NCBI GenBank assembly: GCA_015680685.1
Contig: MNCI01008330.1
Coordinates: forward strand, 122,065-186,064
Length of the DNA: 64,000 bases
Origin: Gnetum montanum
Taxonomy: Eukaryota > Streptophyta > Gnetopsida > Gnetales > Gnetaceae
Direction of reading: 5' to 3'
The translations under genes were made by a program, and so were the position numbers. Positions 56,641-64,000 of this stretch are shown here, one piece after another (positions within the stretch are counted from its first letter, which is position 1; every line of letters begins with the position of its first letter). The notes under the pieces are model-generated. The model worked only from the letters and a program-made list of their open reading frames with translations, was not told where the DNA came from and made no database searches.

Positions 56641-58540
56641 AGGCTAAGTTTCCTGTAGTAGGAGTTTCCTAATGAATGCTGAAAGATTAAACCTCTTGCT
56701 CTACATGTTATACTTGTGGATCTATTCTCCTATTCAGCCTCTTCCATGGTCTCATGGTCTTTTGTTCATAGGCTGTGAGGGTCCTCTTGTTGCTCCTCTC
56801 TTCAAGGATATCTATAATCATCAAGCATTTATGAATTATTAAAATTTATACTATGATCTTTAATAATTTCTTTTCTTTCTCACACCTTTAATTAGATTAA
56901 GTTTTTATCATATTCTGATTGTAGAGTTAGAAGAAATCTTTTTTTAAAAAAACCCTTGGAGGTGTTAAATTCCTTATAACCCATAACAGTTATCTATTTT
57001 TCTCTTGTTTATGGCTTCTAATGGTTGGTATGGTTTATTAATAGAATTATTTAAGTATTTCTAACTTCCATGTGATTGATTTTTGTGAAAACTTTTTAAT
57101 TTTCCCTTCACTTGCCCTTACAATCCTTCTTGGTGTTAGAAAATTATGATTCCAATTTTAGCAATATCATGCTAAGCATCCCCTCCACCTCCCCTCCCTT
57201 CCCACAACTAAGTTGAGAATTTCATGATCAACAAGGTTCAAGAATCACATAAATCGAAGCTATGAGTGTGAAGTTATCAGGGGTTGAAGTTGGAAGGTCA
57301 AAGCTCTTAGTTTAGAAGAAAAATGACAAAAACTCTCTTTGCTTCAAAAGTTAAGAATGAAAAAATTCATTGAGTCCACCATGTATATATACTTTTTCTA
57401 GGTGCAATATTAAAGATCTTATATTGGAGGTGATAATTTCCAATTTTTTTTTTATTTTTGCATAGAAATAATAAGTCATTTTGAATATTGGAAAGATATG
57501 AAACATGTCCTATGAATGATGCATATTTTTTGAAGATTTCTCATAGAAAGTGCATAAAGAAAGAATCTCAGGCTATGAAAGTTTATTAATTGTTGATAAG
57601 ATGGATGATATGGGTAATGAATTCATGTTGCTAAAATGAATATTTTGAATGTTAAGGGAAGTTTTTATTGACATTTATTATTGTTGGAAGACTTAATATG
57701 ATGTGGAATTACTTGCTAGGTATAAGACACAATAGTTATACAAGTGGGTCCTCCCCAAAGCAGGCTCCAACCCTTAATGCCCTTGTATAACCACACTTGA
57801 AAGTGTTCTTAGGCACTTAAGGAGTTTAATGTAATGCATACCTATTTAGCAAAACACACATGTTAGTACCACCATATTGGGAAAATATCACTATGATACA
57901 TAAAATCATAAGTTATTATTCATACGGTGTGATGAGATGAAGTTAGAAGGAATTGTAGAAATCGGGACATGAGGTGCCTTCCAATGGAATAATGAATTCT
58001 TGTGTTTTATTAGTCGTTAAAGTAATCATTAGTATTTTTGTTTAAGATTCAAATCAAGTCCAAACCACAGTCCAATTACATTTCATTATTTCATCTCATG
58101 GAGTTACAACCATAAGACTACCACTGTTGCAAGGAGTATTATCACTTGGTGTATTGTCCAAGGGAGGAGTTTATTCATTACACATTTTATTATTTAGATT
58201 CCTAAGAAGCTACCTACCTTCAAGCATGGGTAACATGTCTTTCCAGTGGAACCCCTAGAAATCTATTCTTTTGCATTTATTTTATTTTTAACTATGCCAA
58301 CCTTACTATAGGACTACCTTCAAGCATGGGTAACATGCCTTTCTAGTGATATGGTAAGGCATGTTTTATTTGTAACTGTCTCTTTGCTAGGTGATGATGT
58401 ATCCTTGTTTGAATCCATGTTGTGATTTAAGAAATTTTGTTAAGTGTGCTTAATTTTTAGAGTTATTGAAAAATTATGAATTTTAACTTTGGGTTCTTAA
58501 TACAATGAACTTTATGAAATCAATTACTTAGCATACATTG
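56641..58540 (-). other. Element C leader and conserved non-coding block
   Basis: No gag or pol. It contains the family words CAAGTGGGTCCTCCCCAAAG (57740), GAGGTGCCTTCCAATGG (57970), CAAGTCCAAACCACAGTCC (58055), and two copies of CTTCAAGCATGGGTAACATG (about 58212 and 58318). The region 56640-57700 is AT-rich and unassigned. Confidence 0.55.
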
Positions 58541-58546
58541 ACTTGT

Positions 58547-58564
58547 CCCTAGAAATAATGCCAA
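58547..58564 (-). promoter_or_regulatory. Element C primer-binding site (decayed tRNA-Asp type)
   Basis: The minus strand reads TTGGCATTATTTCTAGGGAC just inside the LTR, in line with the sites of element A but further decayed. Confidence 0.7.
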
Positions 58565-58775
58565 TGATGAGTGGTGAAGTAATCCAACATACAACCATAC
58601 AAGTCATGGGTGTTCACATGTGACTAGATTGTAATCCATGGATAAGGCAATGTAATTATGCTAGCAATTAGTTTAAGTTCAAGACTGTTGTCTTCCCACA
58701 TGGAGCTAGTGAAGTCTATGTGTATTGTCATGATGTATATGATATCTATGTGGACCTTTTGAAATGTTTTGGTGT
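58565..58775 (-). mobile_element. Element C 5' LTR, inner 210 bp only
   Basis: Plus strand TGATGAGTGGTGAAGTAATCC onward matches 52951-53150 closely, up to GATATCTATG. After that the sequence changes to the Copia-2 LTR, so the Copia insertion or a deletion removed the outer part. Confidence 0.82.
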
Positions 58776-59999
58776 GCTCAAAAAATTAAGTAAAATGGAG
58801 ACAAAAGTTATTTGTATGGTTGTATGGTTATTATGTTTGTAGGACTACATATATAGGAAACCGAGGTGAGCTAAAGAGGATAAGTACTAAACTATCCTAG
58901 AGTGCAAAGGAGGAGGTCACGCACATGTCCTCAAAAAAACATCCAAAAAACATGGACAAGGACCTGATATTGTACAAGCAATGTGGACATCATTAAAGCA
59001 TACAAAAGATCAAGGTTTTGGACAAGGAACAATGCATTCATCATGCAAGAGAAAGTGAAGAAATATGTCTCTCGAAAGTTGCAAACATCTTGGAAGATTT
59101 TGGGTGAACTTAGAGAAGATTTAGAAAGACATCTTTAGAAATAGCAAGATGTCTATCCCTAGCCAAAGATGTCTTTCATGAGGCAAAGTTGTCTTTATAG
59201 AATATAGACCAAATATAGAAAGATATATTTCATTAACCAAAGATGTCTTCTAAGATGGAGACCTTAGAAAGACGTCTTTCAAGAAACAAAGTCATCTTTT
59301 CATATTTGAAGCCAAATTTAGAGAGATATCTCAGGCATAAGAAAGACATCTCCCATGACTATTAGTGATTGTTAGCTAGCTATTACACAAGTTTCAAAAA
59401 GGATTTAGCAACACAACAGCTATAAGAAGACATCATGTGCATTTGGAAATATGTAAGCATTATTGTATTCATCGTACAATCATTTATAATCATTAAATTC
59501 TTTGTTGCTCTTCATTGTCTAATCATTTTCGCTTTGTAAAGTTTGTTGTACCTAATTGTGCAAGGATCAGAAAATTGAGTTGTAATCATTCCTTGTATTT
59601 CTTATTCTTGTTGTCTTGAGGGGTTGATGCGCTTGAGCTTTTTAGGATCCTATGAGATTAAGTTGTTGGTACTATAGTATAACACTCCAGTGTAGAGCTC
59701 AAGATTGTAAAGGTTGTGGAAGCCTTGAAACCATATTTATAAGCCTGATGGGACCTTGTGGGGTTGAGTGATTGGTGCTACAGCACAACACTCTAGAGCT
59801 TAATGACTATACAAGGTGTGGATCCTTCAACCACAATTTAAGAGTAACAAAGTAAAAATATGTGGTTGCAAATTACCCTCTGAGTATGGAATACCCAAGT
59901 TGGGGAACTACACAAATTTTTGTATGTGTGCTTTGTTTGTTTAATTTTTGATTTAGGGAACTTATTCATCCTTTCCTCCTTCTAAATTCAATGATCCAC
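58776..59999 (+). mobile_element. Probable 5' LTR of Copia-2
   Basis: The plus-strand region precedes a Copia-type primer site and gag. It contains AGACATCTTT-type repeats (59080-59370). At 59648-59870 there are two copies of an about 110-bp unit (GGTTGAGTGATTGGTGCTAC-like with ACAACACTC). It ends near GATCCACA. The left end is placed where element C's LTR stops. There is no second LTR in the window to confirm the limits. Confidence 0.55.
59085..59370 (+). repeat. Degenerate GA(C/T)(A/G)TCTTT repeats
   Basis: About fifteen words such as AGAAAGACATCTTT, AAAGATGTCTTTC and AAAGACGTCTTTC, often as inverted neighbours (AAAGAC...GTCTTT), occur within 290 bp of the presumed LTR. Spacing is irregular, about 15-40 bp. 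Confidence 0.7.
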
Positions 60000-60016
60000 A
60001 AGTGGTATTCTTTATT
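59998..60016 (+). promoter_or_regulatory. Copia-2 primer-binding site, decayed
   Basis: ACAAGTGGTATTCTTTATT resembles the CAAGTGGTATCAGAGC arrangement of many plant Copia elements, about 60 bp upstream of the gag reading. Confidence 0.5.
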
Positions 60017-60039
60017 TCATCATCAACTTCAAGGAATGA

Positions 60040-61216
60040 ATAATTGAGGGCACTTCATACACAAATCCACCCATGTTTGATGGATTCAACTTTACCTATT
60101 GAAAAGTAGAATGTAAGGGTTCTTAGAATCCATGGAGTTTGCAGTCTAGGAGTCAATCTTGGAAGGCTACACTCCACCCATCAATGACACCACTAGCATC
60201 ATGAAGACTTGGAATAAATGATCTCAAGAGGAAAAGGATAAGTTCATGTTTGATTCAAAATCAAAAAATTATTTATCGTATGCATTGAATAAATCTAAAT
60301 TCAATAGGGTAGCAGGATGTAAAACAACCAAAGAAATTTGGCAAACTTTAGAAGCTACTTATGAAGGAACCTCTATTATTAAGCAATTGAAATTGTTAGT
60401 TTTGCAAAGTGAATATGATAAACTTAAAATTTGAGAAGGTGAGAAAATTAAGGATTATTTTTCTAGAGCGAACAATCTTGTTGTAGCCATTAGAGGAATG
60501 TCATCATTAAAATGATCAAAACTCTACAACCAGAGTTCAGACCTAAGGTCACAGCCATGGAAGAAATCAAACATTTCTCAACTTTGAGATTTGAGGAACT
60601 TCAAAGTGTTCTTAGAAGCAAAACCTATTGAAGAAGCAATAAAGATGAGGACAATGAGTAATAAATGAATCTCATAAGTGAAGAAGCAATTGAAGAAAAA
60701 CCTATTGTTCTAAAGACTACCTCCAAGAAGAAGAAGGTCAATGAGCATGATGAGGACAATGAAGATGAGATTGCTATTCTCTCAAGGAGACTATAACAAT
60801 TTCTTACAAGAAGAAATAAAGGGACATCTCAACAACAACACAAAACAAATCTCTTCAAAGGTAGAGAAAGAGGTAGAAATTTTTAAAATTATTCTAATCT
60901 AGATTTTTCTTCCATAGAATGTTGGATTTGTGGAGGAAGAGGTCATATGGCCTTCAAATGTCCTAGTGATCTAAATGATAGCAAATTTTTGTCAAAGAAT
61001 AGATTCGATGATGATGAACTAAAAAAGATCAACATTTATACAATTTGGGATGATGATAAGCAAAGTGAAGAAGAATCAAGTAATTCTCCTAAAGATTATC
61101 ATCTCATCTGCATGGTGCTTACTAATGGATCTTCCTCACATATGGTTGAACAACATGGTAAGTGTAACGAGAGGTATAGTGAATTTAAAGAAGAAATTTT
61201 TCTCTTACATCATTGA
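60040..61216 (+). pseudogene. Copia-2 gag with CCHC zinc knuckle
   Basis: UBN2-type Copia gag. The plus-strand reading includes FAVWESILEGYTPP (about 60138), KDKFMFDSKSKNYLSYALNK, TTKEIWQTLEATYEGTSIIK and LKLLVLQSEYDKL (60246-60434). A stop follows, then EGEKIKDYFSRANNLV. After frameshifts a zinc knuckle CWICGGRGHMAFKC (C-X2-C-X4-H-X4-C, 60920-60961) binds nucleic acid in the family. The reading continues to a stop at 61216. At least four disabling changes. Confidence 0.85.
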
Positions 61217-62165
61217 TTAGGAAGGCAAAGAAACTAGTGCTTTCTAAGTTAAATTCTGTTCATGATAAAATGAAAGAATAAATCTCAGACATAAAAGCTG
61301 AGATTCAACCACTAACCTCTTATAACAAGGATTACAGCAAGATTCAAGATGAGGAGATTTCCAAAAATCAACCAAAAAATTTAGAGGAAGCAACACTTGA
61401 AGTTTCAAGCTCAAAGTCAAGCATAGTAAGGTTTGATAATTCTAATCATAAGAATAAAACTACTTTTATATGTAAAAATTGTGGTTTTTATGCAAACTTC
61501 TAATTATGATGATCAAAATAAGATTAATGCTTAGTCTTGTCAAAAGGGGTTTGGTAAAGAAATTGTGCAAGTACCAATAAGTGAGAATGAAGAGAGGTGT
61601 AGTTTTGAAAATAATGAAAAAATTAATTCAAAGTTTTATACAAGGAAAATGAACACATAGAGACATCACATACATGATCTAATGAAAGAGAACCTAAGGA
61701 TGAGGAGGTCCTTCATGATAAGGGACATCAACTCAAACTCAATTAATCATTCCAATTTATCAGCAAGCAAGGTAAATCAAGGTCAGTCTCTATCTCTTTG
61801 CTTGCTAGTTAATAAGGATAGTGTAAATTATCCATGTCTTAGATCGAAAATGTGGAATAACTGTTTAGAGAATTTCTCTGATTCATTCATGATGTTGATT
61901 GTTTTGTGAAGATTTATAATAGTCTTGTAATAATTTCCCTTGGTTTGATTTCTTGTCTTGTTCAATTTGAAATTCTTGTGATGATCTGTATCTATGCTCA
62001 TAGTCTTTGTAATGATTTTTGCAATTCAGAAGATGAGACAAACCTCTATCAATATTATTGGTTGAAGATCTAGATTTCCACAAATTAATCTTAATGTTGA
62101 TCTACTATTATAGTGTGTTTGTGATTTTTTCATATTGATCTTAAAAGCCCAAGATAAGTAGCACA
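61217..62165 (+). other. Degraded Copia-2 sequence after gag; pol not found
   Basis: Readings such as ISDIKAEIQPLTSYNKDYSK and FICKNCGFYANF (61290-61500) resemble the charged, coiled region and a broken second knuckle that follow gag in some Copia groups. No protease, integrase or RT is recognisable, so pol is deleted. Confidence 0.45.
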
Positions 62166-62225
62166 TATGTAGGGGGAGCCAACATCTCAATAATCTTGGG
62201 GGCCCTCAATGTGGGGGGAGTCCAT
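62166..62225 (+). promoter_or_regulatory. Purine tracts resembling a Copia polypurine tract
   Basis: GTAGGGGGAGCC (62171) and ATGTGGGGGGAGTCC (62209) look like the GGGGGAG tract before Copia 3' LTRs, but the sequence after them does not resemble the presumed Copia-2 5' LTR. Confidence 0.3.
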
Positions 62226-63167
62226 GGAGACTTTAGCCAAAATGCACAATGAGAAAGAAAAGAACTTTAAGAGGTATTTATTGGGATGGCAAAGTCTTGA
62301 ATGATTGTGTATTAAAAATTTAAAGAAATATTTAACTATATATGAATACTTAGTTCCTTATCAGCATCTATTGGTTGTAAATTATTATGGTTGTTGTATA
62401 AACTTGTACTAAAATCAAAACATGCATGACTTTCATATTCCTTTTAAAAATTCTTTTTGTTGAATCTAGAATTACATGAAGCTATTTATGAGATCAATTT
62501 TTCTTTTATCTTTAGTCTTTCAAATCAATTTATGTGTTGGTTCTCATTGTCTTGAACTAATAGCCCACCTATCTAATGTTCAATCATAAGCTTAAGCATG
62601 AAGTATCTATTTTTATAAAATAGTAGATATTATGTGGAAAGCCATGATCTTTTGGATGTCTGTGCTTTTGATTGAGTTATCCATTGAATAATTTGCTTTA
62701 GTTTTAGATTAGCCATGATAAGAGTGGTGCTTTTGACAATTTTCTTTGAGAATTTGACACAGATGGTTTCAAGTTGTAAATTGCTATATACTTAGATGAA
62801 GATCTATACTAATTACTTATTTTGAAGGTAGATTACTTGCTCCTTAATGTTCACACTTCACTTCAAACTCAAATGTTGGTTGAAAAACTTGAATTAGTTC
62901 TTAATATATGTGAGGCAGTAATTTTTGCTTTCCTATTTTTGTAATACTTGATATATGCTCTATCTTTGACTATTTTTATGTGATCATTAGTAGAAAATTT
63001 AAGGAAGTATATGAATGTATATTTATTAGCATGTTTTATCTTTGATCAATGGTTTTGGATGTCTCATTGCCTTGAATAAACAACGGAGTATACATATCTC
63101 ACTCATATATTTGATCTTTCAACTTAAATGTTAATGGTTCTTATTAAATTAATTACAACTCCTTGTT
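62226..63167. other. Unassigned AT-rich sequence
   Basis: No coding frame or recognisable repeat family. Words such as TTTGATCTTTCAA and TTGGATGTCT recur loosely. It interrupts the 3' part of the right-edge element, whose ORFX stops just to its right. Confidence 0.4.
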
Positions 63168-63235
63168 TTGACCTCAAAGAGAAATTCTCAATTTTCCCAA
63201 TCATGCTTTAAGTGGGAGATGCAATACACTACCTA

Positions 63236-64000
63236 CTACTTTTGTTTCTCCATAGAAGTCAACCGAAGGTTATCTGCAACCAACTGCTTATTCTCTTCTT
63301 CTAAGGCCTTAAGTGCCTTAAGATGCGCATGGGTTTGCACTTGTGCTGCAGAGGCATCCCAAGTGGTCGTCTCCTTTTCTTTTGCCACCTTCTTATTTTC
63401 TACAATCAGCTTTGTTAATTGCTTGGTTCTAAAATGTTCCAGCTGGTTTGTGGGAACAAATTGCAAAGGATCCCACTGTGTTGCTTGTAAGGCTACGAGC
63501 TACTCTTGTAGTTTCTGCACTTTAGCTTCAGCATGCTCTGCCCTTACTTCAGATATGACCAGCTTCCCCTTTGTGGAAATGAGGTTTGATTGAATTGTTG
63601 TTACATCTTGGGGGATGTCAAATAGAGACGTCAAAACTTGTCCTATTTCAAGAAATCTGTTCAGTGCATCCTCATGTTCTGTAGGAGTCATTGAGCTTCT
63701 GGCAAGAGTTTGAGCATCCAGTGCTCCTGAAAGATCTACCGGTGGCACAACAAGCATGTTAAATGATTCTTTGATATGGTCAGCGACCACTTCAACAGCT
63801 TCCGAGGCATCTTGGTGTTGCATGACCACCATAGTGGCCCCTTCACCAATCTCTAACTGCACTTGAAAATATGTCGCATTTCCAGAGATCTGTTGTGACC
63901 ATCTGCTTTCCCCTCCTCATGTTTAAATTGATAATGCATCCCTTGTGCGATCTAACAAAATAGTAGGCTAGTCAGCATCATCGATGATGTGGAAGAGGTT
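63236..64000 (-). pseudogene. ORFX of a third element at the right edge; best-preserved middle part
   Basis: The minus-strand reading is nearly continuous, with one TAG at 63500 in the same frame on both sides. It has FQVQLEIGEGATMVVMQHQ, DHIKESFNMLVVPPVDL, LARSSMTPTEHEDALNRFLE, TSLFDIPQDVTTIQSNL and STKGKLVISEVRAEHAEAK, then QFVPTNQLEHFRTKQ and a coiled coil with KALKALEEENKQLVADNLRL, ending at a stop at 63236. Every block aligns with element C's copy (55230-55540) and partly with A's (25926-25970). The C-terminal AW-T-HDP block is missing, so the gene is cut on this side. Function unknown. Confidence 0.7.

Larger units (their letters stand above)
52951..58775 (-). mobile_element. Element C: Athila-family derivative without gag-pol
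   Basis: Minus-strand order: 5' LTR fragment 58775-58565, primer site, conserved non-coding block 58540-56700, ORFX 56640-54060, polypurine tract, 3' LTR 53843-52951. There is no gag, protease, RT or integrase, and the leader passes straight into the block that follows integrase in A and B. The layout is that of a non-autonomous large retrotransposon derivative that would depend on a relative for replication. The 5' LTR is cut after about 210 bp. Confidence 0.82.

Overview
The window is nuclear DNA from a plant, probably a seed plant with a large, repeat-saturated genome. It is AT-rich and almost entirely made of old LTR retrotransposons with stop codons and frameshifts in every long coding region. 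The families (Athila-like and Tat-like Ty3/gypsy, Ty1/copia with an initiator-Met primer site, and an L1-like LINE) are typical of plants. I cannot name the species and I found no intact host gene, tRNA or rRNA.

Layout. 1-13170 and probably beyond: a minus-strand Tat-type element (T) with gag and protease at 12912-9400 and RT, RNase H, second RNase H and integrase at 2760-1. Protease and RT are separated by about 6.6 kb that carries a plus-strand, multi-exon, decayed gene (3892-8653) flanked by two related tandem-repeat arrays. 13171-14940: LTR-like sequence with a series of hairpins. 15000-17721: truncated minus-strand Copia (gag, protease, primer site, one LTR). 17722-23281: mostly unassigned AT-rich DNA and a CT-rich, promoter-like block. 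23287-45889: a complete Athila-like element (A) on the minus strand, bounded by LTRs and a perfect 5-bp target duplication (CCTTT). It is split by a second Athila-like element (B, 31497-41172, containing a 380-N gap) inserted just upstream of A's RT. 45890-52950: unassigned DNA, a microsatellite, two pieces of a LINE, and an LTR fragment related to the Copia LTR. 52951-58775: element C, an Athila-family derivative without gag or pol. 58776-about 61220: plus-strand Copia LTR and gag remnant. 63236-64000: end of another Athila-family element running off the right edge.

The most unusual content is (i) a conserved sense-strand open reading frame, called ORFX here, in the 3' region of elements A and C and of the right-edge element. 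It has recognisable conserved blocks and a coiled coil, and is kept even where gag and pol are gone. (ii) The spliced antisense gene inside element T. Both may be accessory genes of these retrotransposons. All functional statements about them are inference, and all copies here are damaged.
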